Shown here piece by piece: positions 1 through 8,864 of a stretch of 64,000 nucleotides of DNA (position 1 is its first letter; the number at the start of each line of letters is the position of its first letter). The position numbers and the translations under genes were made by a program. Source of the stretch: Candidatus Muiribacterium halophilum (GTDB lineage Bacteria; Muiribacteriota; Muiribacteriia; Muiribacteriales; Muiribacteriaceae); assembly GCA_023228995.1 (NCBI GenBank), contig JALOAD010000005.1:1-64000 (forward strand), in the 5' to 3' direction. A model generated the notes under the pieces. The model was given only the letters and a program-made list of their open reading frames with translations. It was not told the DNA's origin and ran no database searches.

Positions 1-345
1 CTGAGGCATTGGACCATCTGCTGCTGATACAACAAGAATAGCTCCATCCATCTGAGCTGCTCCAGTTATCATATTTTTAATATAGTCAGCATGTCCAGGA
101 CAGTCAACATGAGCATAATGTCTGTTTACTGTCTGATATTCAACATGAGAAGTATTAATAGTTATACCTCTTGCTTTTTCTTCGGGTGCATTATCAATTT
201 CATCATAAGCTTTAATCTCACACCAGCCTTTTTTAGCCATAGCCATTGTAATAGCTGCTGTTAATGTTGTTTTACCATGATCAACGTGACCAATAGTACC
301 AATATTTACATGCGGTTTACTTCTATCAAATTTTTCCTTAGCCAT
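1..345 (-). CDS. tuf: Elongation factor Tu, N-terminal part (runs off the window)
   Basis: EF-Tu is the GTPase that delivers aminoacyl-tRNA to the ribosome. Reading leftward from an ATG at 345, the 115 visible codons begin [20 protein letters not shown]. They contain the P-loop GHVDHGKTT, the switch region [13 protein letters not shown] and the G3 motif DCPGHADY. The gene is cut by the window edge, so only part of the G domain is present. An AAGGGGG ribosome site lies just upstream of the ATG. It follows fusA in the usual str order, but 387 bp separates them and the gap contains a promoter (451-479), so tuf is probably transcribed separately as well. Recognition is certain. Confidence 0.97.
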   Translation of the reverse strand, partial: MAKEKFDRSKPHVNIGTIGHVDHGKTTLTAAITMAMAKKGWCEIKAYDEIDNAPEEKARGITINTSHVEYQTVNRHYAHVDCPGHADYIKNMITGAAQMDGAILVVSAADGPMPQ

Positions 346-732
346 TTTTTCCCCCTTGGCTTCTATTTATATTTCTTTTCAAATCAGACCTTTTTCAACA
401 GACACGGTTCCGGGCGTATCTATTTTTTTACATATCCACTTAGTGTGAAGATTTTACCAGTACCCTTCCTAAATTGCAAATTATTTTTTTGATTTTTTTT
501 TATTTTATACCTGAAACTATTTTTGAAAATTAAAATAATTAAAAATATATGATATAAACTGACTTTTAGAAAAAAGAATAAAGCAAGAACCTAATATGTA
601 AAACAAAAAGGTGACCGGTAGTTAAAAATTTAAGTAGCAACAAAAAACTCATTTGTAGTGTTTAAAGCGTTTAACCATTTCGCTATTTCACTACTTCGCT
701 ACTTCACTATTTTGCAAACAATATCACTTAAA
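346..732. other. fusA-tuf intergenic region (387 bp)
   Basis: No gene is seen. The tuf promoter lies at 451-479 and gives a 5' leader of about 100 nt. The leader includes a small hairpin at roughly 400-420 (GATACG pairing with CGTGTC around an 8-nt loop). The part nearest fusA (about 660-715) contains 'cgctatttcactacttcgctacttcac'-type sequence, which resembles the flanks of the window's palindromic repeat family, but without the palindrome. No clear terminator for fusA was found. Confidence 0.6.
451..479 (-). promoter_or_regulatory. tuf promoter (sigma70-type, extended -10)
   Basis: On the minus strand: -35 TTGCAA (474-479), 17-bp spacer, -10 TAAAAT (451-456), preceded by TGG so that it reads as an extended -10. 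The string ACTGGTAAAATC is identical to that in the rpsL promoter at 3775-3803, which supports both calls. Confidence 0.7.
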
Positions 733-2814
733 CTAATAACATATCCCTTTTATTCTATTTATTATTTCAGTTTGAAGTTTTTCCGGCATTTTGTCAAATC
801 TATCTGTTTGCATTGTATACGAAGCTCTTCCTTGAGAAGAAGATCTAAGATCAGTTGCATAACCAAACATTTCACCAAGAGGAGCATGAGCATGTATTAT
901 TTGAAAATTATTTTCTCTTGCCATGCCTTCGATTTTTGCTCTTCTAGAATTAAGATCAGAAATAACATCACCTGTGTATTCATCAGGAGTTAAAACTTCT
1001 AATTTCATAACAGGTTCAAGCAGTGAAAACTCAGCTTTTTGACCAAGTTCTCTATAAGCTTGTGCTCCAGCCATTTTAAATGAAACATCATTTGATGAAA
1101 TCTCATCAAATTTCGCATCTAAAAGAACAGCTTTGTAATCGACACTCTCAAAACCTGCAAGAGGTCCATTTAACGAAGCATCTCTGATACCTTCCTCAAC
1201 TGCATTTACATATTCTTTTGGAAGTCTGCTTAGAGCAACTTTGTTTTCAAATACAATCCCTGAACCTGTATTACCAGGTATAAACTCGATTTTAACATAA
1301 GCAAACAGAGATTTCCCAGAAAAATCACGATTGTATTCTACTACAACAATTCCAGGTTCTGATAAAGTCTCTTTATAAGTAACTCTTGGTTTACCAATAT
1401 TAGCTTCAACTTTGAATTCTCTCAAAAGTCTATCTACTATTATTTCCAGATGCAATTCACCCATACCTTTTATAAGTAATTGACCAGTATTTTCATCGCA
1501 TTTCACTTTAAAAGTTGGGTCTTCGTCCTGAAGTTTATCTAGTGATTCAAGCATTTTTTTAGTATCGGCTTGAGTTTTAGGTTCAAGTACAATTGATATG
1601 ACTGTTTCTGGAAAATCCATTTTTTCCAGCACAATTTGACGGGATTTTTCGCAAATTGTATCACCTGTAAAAGTATCTTTTAGTCCGACCACAGCAACAA
1701 TTTCACCCGGACCACTCTCTTTTAGTTCTTCTCTAGATTCTGCATGCATACGCATTATTTTGGAAATTCTTTCATTAGTATTTCTTGTAGGATTAAAAAC
1801 ATTAGCTCCAACTTTAAGTTTACCAGAATAAATTCTAACATAAGTTAATCTTCCAATAAAAGAATCTGAAACAACTTTAAAAGCAAGTGCAGTCAAAGGT
1901 TCTGAAAAACTACATTTTCTTTCTTCCACTTCTTCTTTTCCAGGTTTTTTACCCTTTACTGGCAAAACTTCCAAAGGAGATGGCAGATAATCCACAATTC
2001 CATCAAGAAGCATCTGTATTCCTCGATTTTTAAGCGAAGTACCACATAAAACAGGATGAATATCCGCTGCAACAGTAGCTTTTCTTATAAGAGAAATAAT
2101 CTCTTCTTCAGTAAGCTCCTCTCCCTCAAGATATTTTTCCATAAGCTCTTCATCATATTCAGCAACTGAATCAATAAGTTTTTCTCTGTATTCAAAGGCC
2201 TGATCATATATAGACGACGGTATATCCAAATAGTCAAATTTCTCACCCAAATCATCAAAATACACAATATGTTTCATTTTAATTAGGTCGATGATTCCGG
2301 AAAAATCATCATCCTGAAAATAAGGGATATGTAAAAGAACAGGGTTCGCACCCAATTTTTCTTCCATTGCTTTTACAGCTTTGAAAAAATCTGCTCCGGT
2401 TCTATCCATTTTATTAATAAATGAAATTCTCGGAACATTATATCTATCCGCCTGACGCCAAACTGTTTCAGATTGTGGCTGCACACCGCCGACAGCACAG
2501 AAAACCGCTACAGCTCCGTCTAGTACACGCAGTGATCTTTCTACTTCAATAGTAAAATCTACATGACCCGGAGTATCAATAATATTAATTTGCGTGTCTT
2601 TCCAAAAACAGGTAGTAGCAGCAGAGGAAATTGTAATCCCTCTCTCCTGTTCTTGTACCATCCAGTCCATTGTAGCAGTACCTTCATGGACTTCTCCGAT
2701 TTTATGCACTTTCCCCGTATAATAGAGAATTCGTTCTGTAGTAGTGGTTTTTCCAGCATCAATATGTGCCATTATACCAATATTTCTAATTTTTTTTAAC
2801 GAATTCTCTGCCAT
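733..2814 (-). CDS. fusA: Elongation factor G
   Basis: EF-G is the translocase GTPase of elongation and also acts in ribosome recycling. The 693-residue product (from ATG 2814, [11 protein letters not shown]) has the usual family length. G motifs: [11 protein letters not shown] (about 16-26), DTPGH (80-84) and NKMD (134-137), followed by the regular domain II-V sequence. I chose ATG 2814 over the longer open frame to 2925 because the extra residues overlap rpsG, and because AAGAGG lies at ribosome-site distance from 2814. The gene starts 13 bp after the rpsG stop, so it is in the rpsL-rpsG-fusA operon. Confidence 0.97.
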   Translation of the reverse strand: MAENSLKKIRNIGIMAHIDAGKTTTTERILYYTGKVHKIGEVHEGTATMDWMVQEQERGITISSAATTCFWKDTQINIIDTPGHVDFTIEVERSLRVLDGAVAVFCAVGGVQPQSETVWRQADRYNVPRISFINKMDRTGADFFKAVKAMEEKLGANPVLLHIPYFQDDDFSGIIDLIKMKHIVYFDDLGEKFDYLDIPSSIYDQAFEYREKLIDSVAEYDEELMEKYLEGEELTEEEIISLIRKATVAADIHPVLCGTSLKNRGIQMLLDGIVDYLPSPLEVLPVKGKKPGKEEVEERKCSFSEPLTALAFKVVSDSFIGRLTYVRIYSGKLKVGANVFNPTRNTNERISKIMRMHAESREELKESGPGEIVAVVGLKDTFTGDTICEKSRQIVLEKMDFPETVISIVLEPKTQADTKKMLESLDKLQDEDPTFKVKCDENTGQLLIKGMGELHLEIIVDRLLREFKVEANIGKPRVTYKETLSEPGIVVVEYNRDFSGKSLFAYVKIEFIPGNTGSGIVFENKVALSRLPKEYVNAVEEGIRDASLNGPLAGFESVDYKAVLLDAKFDEISSNDVSFKMAGAQAYRELGQKAEFSLLEPVMKLEVLTPDEYTGDVISDLNSRRAKIEGMARENNFQIIHAHAPLGEMFGYATDLRSSSQGRASYTMQTDRFDKMPEKLQTEIINRIKGICY

Positions 2815-2827
2815 TAATACAAACCTC

Positions 2828-3301
2828 TTAAAATTTTCCAAAATGAGCAAAAGCTTTGTTAGCTTCAGCCATTCTATGAGTATCTTCTCTTTTTTTGAAA
2901 GCAGCACCTTCGCCCTTAGCTGCATCCATCATTTCTTCAGCAAGTCTTTGGGACATAGGTTTGCCTGATTTCTTTTTAGAGTAAGAGATAAGCCATTTAA
3001 TAGCAGTATCTTCTCTTTTTTCTGGTGAAAGTTCGATAGGAACCTGATAAGTAGCTCCACCGATTCTTTTTGATTTAACCATAACTAATGGACCAACATT
3101 ATCCATAGCTTTAGTAAAAACTTCCATTGGTTCTTCGCCAGTTTTTGCTTTAATCTGTTCCATAGCACCATAGAAAATCTTTTCAGCTACGGATTTTTTT
3201 CCACTTCTCATAATATTGTTTACAAATCTAGTTACAATCTTATTTCCATAAAGAAGATCTGGTTCGTAAACTTTTTTTTCCGCTCTTTTCCTTCGTGGCA
3301 T
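2828..3301 (-). CDS. rpsG: 30S ribosomal protein S7
   Basis: S7 is a primary 16S rRNA-binding protein that nucleates assembly of the 30S head. The product is 157 residues, the normal length, starting [19 protein letters not shown]. It has the conserved [16 protein letters not shown]-type region (here [16 protein letters not shown]) and the MSQRLAEE segment. A strong AGGAGG site lies 5 nt before the ATG. It sits between rpsL (17 bp gap) and fusA (13 bp gap). In many bacteria S7 feedback-regulates this operon; I did not identify the RNA target here. Confidence 0.97.
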   Translation of the reverse strand: MPRRKRAEKKVYEPDLLYGNKIVTRFVNNIMRSGKKSVAEKIFYGAMEQIKAKTGEEPMEVFTKAMDNVGPLVMVKSKRIGGATYQVPIELSPEKREDTAIKWLISYSKKKSGKPMSQRLAEEMMDAAKGEGAAFKKREDTHRMAEANKAFAHFGKF

Positions 3302-3318
3302 TAATTCCTCCTAAGCCC

Positions 3319-3693
3319 TTATTTTTTTGGAGCTTTTGTTCCATATTTTGATCTTGATTTTTTTCTGTCGTTAACACCAGCTGTATCCAATGCACCTCTA
3401 ACGATGTGATATCTCACACCAGGAAGATCTTTAACTCTACCGCCTCTAATAAGAACGATTGAGTTTTCCTGTAAATTGTGTCCTATACCAGGAATATAAG
3501 CTGATACTTCGTGACCGCTTGTAAGTCTTACTCTTGCAACTTTTCTCAATGCAGAGTTAGGTTTTTTTGGTGTAGCAGTATAAACTCTAGTACAAACTCC
3601 TCTTCTTGCAGGACAAGATTTAAGAGCAGGAGAGCTGTTCTTTTTCTTTATACTTTCTCTACCGTGCCTGATTAACTGATTAATTGTAGGCAT
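3319..3693 (-). CDS. rpsL: 30S ribosomal protein S12
   Basis: S12 lies at the decoding centre and helps set translational accuracy. The 124-residue product starts [13 protein letters not shown] at ATG 3693, with AGGAGG 7 nt upstream. A longer frame to 3753 has no support. The conserved loop [13 protein letters not shown] is present, with Lys at the usual streptomycin-sensitivity position, and [16 protein letters not shown] follows. It is the first gene of the str operon and is preceded by a good promoter (3775-3803). Confidence 0.97.
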   Translation of the reverse strand: MPTINQLIRHGRESIKKKNSSPALKSCPARRGVCTRVYTATPKKPNSALRKVARVRLTSGHEVSAYIPGIGHNLQENSIVLIRGGRVKDLPGVRYHIVRGALDTAGVNDRKKSRSKYGTKAPKK

Positions 3694-3774
3694 ACATTTC
3701 CTCCTGTTTTTTTTGGTAAAAACCATATATATACAAATAATACGTATATGCAATATACGCTTAAAAGTGTCATG

Positions 3775-3803
3775 ATTTTACCAGTAACCCACATTATTGT
3801 CAA
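3775..3803 (-). promoter_or_regulatory. str operon (rpsL) promoter
   Basis: On the minus strand: perfect -35 TTGACA (3798-3803), 17-bp spacer, -10 TAAAAT (3775-3780) preceded by TGG (extended -10). The start would fall about 75 nt upstream of rpsL. The region around the -10 matches the tuf promoter over about a dozen bases. Confidence 0.8.
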
Positions 3804-3922
3804 ATATTTCTTAACAAATTTATACCAGATAACAGATTGATAGTAATTTTGCTGAAGAGTGAGTGGTGAAAGCTGTGAGAAGTGAGTTGTGCGGGAATCC
3901 ATTTAATAAAACAGTTTCTCAT

Positions 3923-4639
3923 TTATGATAATTTCATTTCCAGTTTGTGTTTTATTTTCTGCCATTGGGGGATGAGTGTTGTTAATAGTTTGTAGAATTC
4001 TTTGCTGTGATTTGGGTGTATGAGATGGCACATTTCATGTGTTATTACATATTCTATACATTCTTTTGGTGCTTTTATGAGCTCAGGGTTGAGTAGTATT
4101 ATATAGGTTTTTGTAAGGCTTCCCCATCTTTTTGGCATTTTCCGTATTTTGTATTGTGGTTTTTCTATATTATATTTTTTTAGTTTACTATAGATTTTTT
4201 CTATTAATGGTTTGAAATGCTGATATGCTTTTTCTCTGTACCATTGTGTAAATATTTTCTTTACTTTTTCATTTGTGTTTTCTTTTGTATTTATTATGAA
4301 ATATCCTTTCTGAAGTTTTATACTGTTTTTTTCAGACTGTTTTATTTTCAGTCTGTATTGTTTTCCTAAATAAAGATGAGTTTCTCCTGATAAATAATAT
4401 CTTTTGGTCTCTCCAGGATTGAATTGTGTGAAATAATTTATCTGTTTTATTATCCATCTTGCTTTTTTAAGTATTTTCTTTTGTATCTGATATTCTTCCG
4501 CTTCCAATGGGACTTTCACTTCTATTGTTTTATCTGTCTTTACTGTTATTGCTATTGTTTTTCTCTTCATGAATACAACATTATATTCCAGATTTCTGTT
4601 TCCATATTTTATTATCTGTCTTTCAATTGAATTTATCAT
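3923..4639 (-). CDS. YgjP-type (DUF45/M48-like) metallopeptidase
   Basis: This is a predicted zinc-dependent peptidase of the YgjP/COG1451 family; its substrate is unknown. The 238-residue protein carries the zinc motif HEMCHL (HExxH) followed by HPNHSKEFYKLL, where the second His and the Glu typical of the family lie. The N-terminal half is a beta-rich region (about 1-110). It starts at ATG 4639 within a TAATG stop/start overlap with hsdR, so it is translationally coupled to it as the last gene of the restriction operon. Genes of this family often end type I RM loci, but their role there is not established. Confidence 0.85.
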   Translation of the reverse strand: MINSIERQIIKYGNRNLEYNVVFMKRKTIAITVKTDKTIEVKVPLEAEEYQIQKKILKKARWIIKQINYFTQFNPGETKRYYLSGETHLYLGKQYRLKIKQSEKNSIKLQKGYFIINTKENTNEKVKKIFTQWYREKAYQHFKPLIEKIYSKLKKYNIEKPQYKIRKMPKRWGSLTKTYIILLNPELIKAPKECIEYVITHEMCHLIHPNHSKEFYKLLTTLIPQWQKIKHKLEMKLS

Positions 4640-7600
4640 TAATTGCTGTACCTGTGTCTTGCAAGTTTCATTGTTTCTTCAATTATACTGTCCATTATAT
4701 CTGTCTTGAGATCTATTCTGTGTTTTTCTTTTATCTCATCATAGAGATAATCATCTATTTCATTCATGACCTGTTTCTGTGCATCATTGTCCTGCCAGAA
4801 ATGTACTTTTTGATTATCCTTTATTATTCTGTTAATTGATATAGCTGCTTCACTGCATATTTTTTCCAGTGTCTGACCGTGGTATATGTATTTCTGAAAA
4901 TGCGGGAATAATATTCCATAGAATGCCATTGAATCTTCGCTGTCTTTAAGTTGATCAGGAACATCATCATGTATTTTGTTAACTACCTTATTTCTGATCT
5001 CTCCTACTTTTTCAAGATATTCAAGATCAGATATTCTCTGCTGTCTAAAATCATCTATGACTTTCTGAATAAGTTCTGAGAATTTTGCATAAAATGCAGG
5101 GTCTTCATCCCATTTTTCAGTTATTGTCTTATCTGTTGCATGTGCGATAGAGTCCGCTCTTGAAGCTGCGGATTTATCTTTACCATATATTCCTCTTCCA
5201 TCTTTTACTGCATCAAATTCAGTATTATCAAAGATATTCACAGGTTTATTAAGGATTTTCACTTCATCTGCCTGAATATGTGTATCAAGAAGTTTTTTTA
5301 TCTTATATTCATATTCTTTGAAATCAACCGCTTCAGCATATCTCCGTTTAACCGATTCTCTCAATGAACAGAATCTTTTTAAATCCAGTTTATAATTGTT
5401 TAATTCTCTATCAGAGATCTCATTAAGAAAGTTTTCTGATGAAAGTGCTATACTGAGAACTTTTGTATAATCTGAAAGTTTAGCATAGAAATCTTCTCTT
5501 TTTTCATTATCACCAAGAAGAAGTTCATATTCTTCCTCATCTTTTGAATTTTTAACAGTTTTGAAAATATCAAGTAATTCCGAATGTTTCTGCGGCAATC
5601 TGTCAATCTCGGTATGTATTGAATATAATGTTCCTTCAATATCATTCTGATCATAATTTTCAAACACATCATACATTGTAAGAGCTTTATCAAGTTCTCC
5701 GAGAATACTTACATAATCGACAATAAACCCGTATTCTTTTCCTTCATAAAGTCTGTTCACTCTTGCAATAGCCTGTAGAAGATTATGTTCTCTCAGCGTT
5801 CTACATATATAAAGCACAGTGTTTCTTGGTGCATCAAACCCAGTGAGAAGTTTATCTACTACAATAATTATCTCAGGTTCATCACCGTTTTTGAACTGAT
5901 TGATTATCTGTTTATTATATTCTGTCTCATCCCCAAATCTTCTCATCATCTTCTGCCAAAATTTAACAACATCATCATTACTTTCAGCATCAACCTCGTC
6001 ATAACCTTCTCTCATATCAGGAGAAGAAATCACAACATCAGAAGTCACCATTCCAATCTCATTAAGAAATCTGTTATATAAAATCGCAGTTACCTTATTA
6101 GGAGCAACAAGCTGAGCTTTAAAACCTGTTCCCTGCCAGTTAAGTCTGAAATGTTCACTAATATCAAAAGCTCTCATGTAGACAACCTGTTCAGTCTTAT
6201 TAAGCATTTCAGCTCTGGCATATTTTTTTTTGAGATCAGCTTTCTGTTCATCAGATAGACCCTGTGTATGCCTTTCAAACCACATATCAACAGCTTTATT
6301 ATTCTGAGTCATCTCAACATGTCTTCCCTCATAAAGCAGAGGCACAACAGCTTTATCTGAAACTGCCTGTTTAATTGAATAATGAGGCTCTATAATATTA
6401 CCGAACTTATGAAAATTATTCTTGTCAGCTTTAAGAAGAGGAGTTCCAGTAAAACCTAAATAACATGCATTAGGAAAAATCTGCCTCATCCTTGCTGAAA
6501 ATGTACCAAAATTTGTTCTATGACTTTCATCGACAAGAACAAAGATATCTTTTGAATTATCTGAATATTTATCAATAGAATACGCTTTCTCGAATTTATG
6601 AATAAGAGTTGTTATAATACCAGCCCTGCACTCTGAGACAAGCTCAAGAAGATTTCTCCCGGAAGTAGCTCTTCTTGCCTCAAGACCACAGGCAGTAAAA
6701 GTATTACCAAGCTGACGATCAAGATCATCTCTGTCAGTCACAAGTACAATCCTGGGATCTCTTATTTCAGGATCAAACACCAGATTTCTTGTAAGCATTA
6801 CCATAGTAAGAGATTTACCCGACCCCTGAGTATGCCAGATAATACCACCCTTTCTATTACCATCATTATTATACTGTTTAACTCTCTCAAGAGTTGACTT
6901 TATTACAAAATACTGCTGATAACGGGCAATCTTCTTTATACCACTATCATAGACAGTATATTTATAAGCAAGCTCAACAAGCCTTTCAGGACGACACAGG
7001 CAGAAAACAGCCTTATCCTGTTCAGTAACAAGACGATTTTCAACAATATCCGATTTTTTCATTTCAATAGTACCGCAAATACTATCAATAACACTACTAT
7101 CAACCGGAGAATTCACAAGATTATTCAGAATCTCATAATCACTACTATTATCATCAATCTCTTTCCATACACTCCAGAACTTTGAATTAGTACCAACAGT
7201 AGCATAAAGAGCTTTGTTCTTATTCACAGACATAACAAGCTGGACATAAGTAAAAAGCTTTGGAATATAATCCTCACCCTGATTTCTTATATTCTGGGAA
7301 ACACCATCCTCAACATCCATCCCAGGAGATTTACACTCAATAACACAGAAAGGAATACCATTAACAAAAAGAACAATATCAGGACGAGCAGTATCATTAC
7401 TCTTAGATCTTTCAACAACAAATTCAGCAGCAACATGAAAACAGTTCCTCTCAGGATTCTTCCAGTCAATATAATTAAAATTAAAACTCTTTGAATCACC
7501 CTCGACAATCTGCTGAAGAGAAGTACCAAGAGTAAGCAGATCATAAATATACTCATTAGTCTTAACAAGACCATTATATCGCACATTCTTTATCTTCTGA

Positions 7601-7833
7601 ATAGCAGACTGAATATTCTCCTCACTGAAAAGATAATCCCTGCCTTTATAAGTAATATTATTGATCTTCTTCAACTGATTACTCAGAATATTCTCCAGAA
7701 TAACATTAGAATATCTATTTTGTCTCTCCTTCATAATTTCACTTGAAGATAAAAACTCAAAACCAAGACTAACCAGAAGTTTCAAAACAGGAAACTGAGA
7801 AATATGCTTCTCATTTATCTTAAAATCATTCAT
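4639..7833 (-). CDS. hsdR: Type I restriction enzyme, R (translocase/nuclease) subunit
   Basis: HsdR forms the restriction complex with HsdM2S, pumps DNA with its SF2 motor and cuts it. The product has 1064 residues. The N-terminal PD-(D/E)xK nuclease shows D152, E166 and K168 (in RPDIVLF...VIECKSPG). Motor: Walker A TQGSGKS (335-341), motif II DESH (435-438), motif III GFTGTPL (about 470), and a C-terminal helicase domain with KLLTGFDAP and QAIARVNR. A helical C-terminus follows. No lesion is visible. Its start overlaps the end of the RhuM gene by 8 bp, so the genes are coupled. Confidence 0.95.
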   Translation of the reverse strand: MNDFKINEKHISQFPVLKLLVSLGFEFLSSSEIMKERQNRYSNVILENILSNQLKKINNITYKGRDYLFSEENIQSAIQKIKNVRYNGLVKTNEYIYDLLTLGTSLQQIVEGDSKSFNFNYIDWKNPERNCFHVAAEFVVERSKSNDTARPDIVLFVNGIPFCVIECKSPGMDVEDGVSQNIRNQGEDYIPKLFTYVQLVMSVNKNKALYATVGTNSKFWSVWKEIDDNSSDYEILNNLVNSPVDSSVIDSICGTIEMKKSDIVENRLVTEQDKAVFCLCRPERLVELAYKYTVYDSGIKKIARYQQYFVIKSTLERVKQYNNDGNRKGGIIWHTQGSGKSLTMVMLTRNLVFDPEIRDPRIVLVTDRDDLDRQLGNTFTACGLEARRATSGRNLLELVSECRAGIITTLIHKFEKAYSIDKYSDNSKDIFVLVDESHRTNFGTFSARMRQIFPNACYLGFTGTPLLKADKNNFHKFGNIIEPHYSIKQAVSDKAVVPLLYEGRHVEMTQNNKAVDMWFERHTQGLSDEQKADLKKKYARAEMLNKTEQVVYMRAFDISEHFRLNWQGTGFKAQLVAPNKVTAILYNRFLNEIGMVTSDVVISSPDMREGYDEVDAESNDDVVKFWQKMMRRFGDETEYNKQIINQFKNGDEPEIIIVVDKLLTGFDAPRNTVLYICRTLREHNLLQAIARVNRLYEGKEYGFIVDYVSILGELDKALTMYDVFENYDQNDIEGTLYSIHTEIDRLPQKHSELLDIFKTVKNSKDEEEYELLLGDNEKREDFYAKLSDYTKVLSIALSSENFLNEISDRELNNYKLDLKRFCSLRESVKRRYAEAVDFKEYEYKIKKLLDTHIQADEVKILNKPVNIFDNTEFDAVKDGRGIYGKDKSAASRADSIAHATDKTITEKWDEDPAFYAKFSELIQKVIDDFRQQRISDLEYLEKVGEIRNKVVNKIHDDVPDQLKDSEDSMAFYGILFPHFQKYIYHGQTLEKICSEAAISINRIIKDNQKVHFWQDNDAQKQVMNEIDDYLYDEIKEKHRIDLKTDIMDSIIEETMKLARHRYSN

Positions 7834-8848
7834 CCGCCCCTCCAGGAATCTTACCTTTCCGCAAACTCTTCAAATCATTTTCAAGTTCTTTCAAACTCTC
7901 TTTATACTGAATTTTTCTCTGACTATCTTTATACTTATCATACTCCCCGGAAGATTTCTCTAAAGCCAGTTTATGACTTATCTTACCCGCATGGTCAAGC
8001 AATTCTCTTCCATTAAGCTGAATAATAGAATCCAATCTATCAATCCAGTCTTTCATATACATAGGAGTATGCTGTTGAGCCATAGTCTCAGCAAAAGCAA
8101 GATACTGCTCAACAAGCAGACCAAGCAGTTTAATCTCATTTTCATCAAGATAATTCTTGGCAACACACACATCACTCTTTCTCACAGAAACACCTTTTTT
8201 ATCAAAAGACTGCATACCCAGAAGAGGTAAATTTGCATCAACCCTGTTATAAATCAATTCAGCCGCAGTCTGCTCACTAATAGCCCACAACAATTTATTC
8301 TGAACAATCTTAAAAAACTCAATAGTTTTTTCATCTTTAGCATCGTAATCGATACTAGTCTTATAAATATCCTTAATTTTCTGGTAAAAGAATCTTTCAG
8401 ATAAACGTATCTCACGAATACGCTCCTGCAATTCAGTGAAATAATTCATTGAATTACCGGATTTAAATCTATCATCATTTAAGGTAAAACCCTTTACAAT
8501 ATACTCTCTCAATCTCTGAGTAGCCCAGATACGAAACTTAGTGCCCTGATGAGATTTAACACGATAACCAACAGAAATAATCACATCAAGGTTGTAGAAC
8601 TCAATATTTCTTTTTACTTCTCTATTCCCCTCTTGACGAACTGTCAAGTATTTCTTAACAGTTGAATCAAAATCTAATTCACCTTCTTCAAAGATATTTT
8701 TAATATGCAAACTAATATTCTGTTTAGAAGTCTGGAACAACTCAACCATATGAGCTTGAGTCAGCCAAACTGTATCATCTTCAAGACGAACATCAATTTT
8801 TATCTGTCCATCAGCAGATTCATAAATAAGCAATTCAGAGTTGTTCAA
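7826..8848 (-). CDS. RhuM family protein
   Basis: The 340-residue product matches the RhuM ('virulence protein') family. It starts NNSELLIYESADGQIKIDVR and contains VWLTQAHMVELFQTSKQNIS, a helix-turn-helix-like segment, then the family-typical NLDVIISVGYRVKSHQGTKFRIWATQ split across about 90-115. The C-terminal half is helical. Biochemical function is unknown. Members are frequently embedded in type I RM loci, as here, between the ATPase-DUF4435 gene and hsdR. The start is a TTG at 8848 with AGGAGC 5 nt upstream; there is no ATG alternative nearby. Confidence 0.87.
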   Translation of the reverse strand: MNNSELLIYESADGQIKIDVRLEDDTVWLTQAHMVELFQTSKQNISLHIKNIFEEGELDFDSTVKKYLTVRQEGNREVKRNIEFYNLDVIISVGYRVKSHQGTKFRIWATQRLREYIVKGFTLNDDRFKSGNSMNYFTELQERIREIRLSERFFYQKIKDIYKTSIDYDAKDEKTIEFFKIVQNKLLWAISEQTAAELIYNRVDANLPLLGMQSFDKKGVSVRKSDVCVAKNYLDENEIKLLGLLVEQYLAFAETMAQQHTPMYMKDWIDRLDSIIQLNGRELLDHAGKISHKLALEKSSGEYDKYKDSQRKIQYKESLKELENDLKSLRKGKIPGGADE

Positions 8849-8864
8849 AATAAGCTCCTAAAAT

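Noticed and set aside
395-420. GGTTCCGGGCG-like segment considered as a tRNA T-arm
   Set aside because: No matching acceptor, D or anticodon arms on either side; it is a small leader hairpin of tuf.
2744-2925. N-terminal extension of fusA and the overlapping rightward frame
   Set aside because: The extension overlaps rpsG and is not EF-G-like; the ATG at 2814 has a proper ribosome site and family-typical start.
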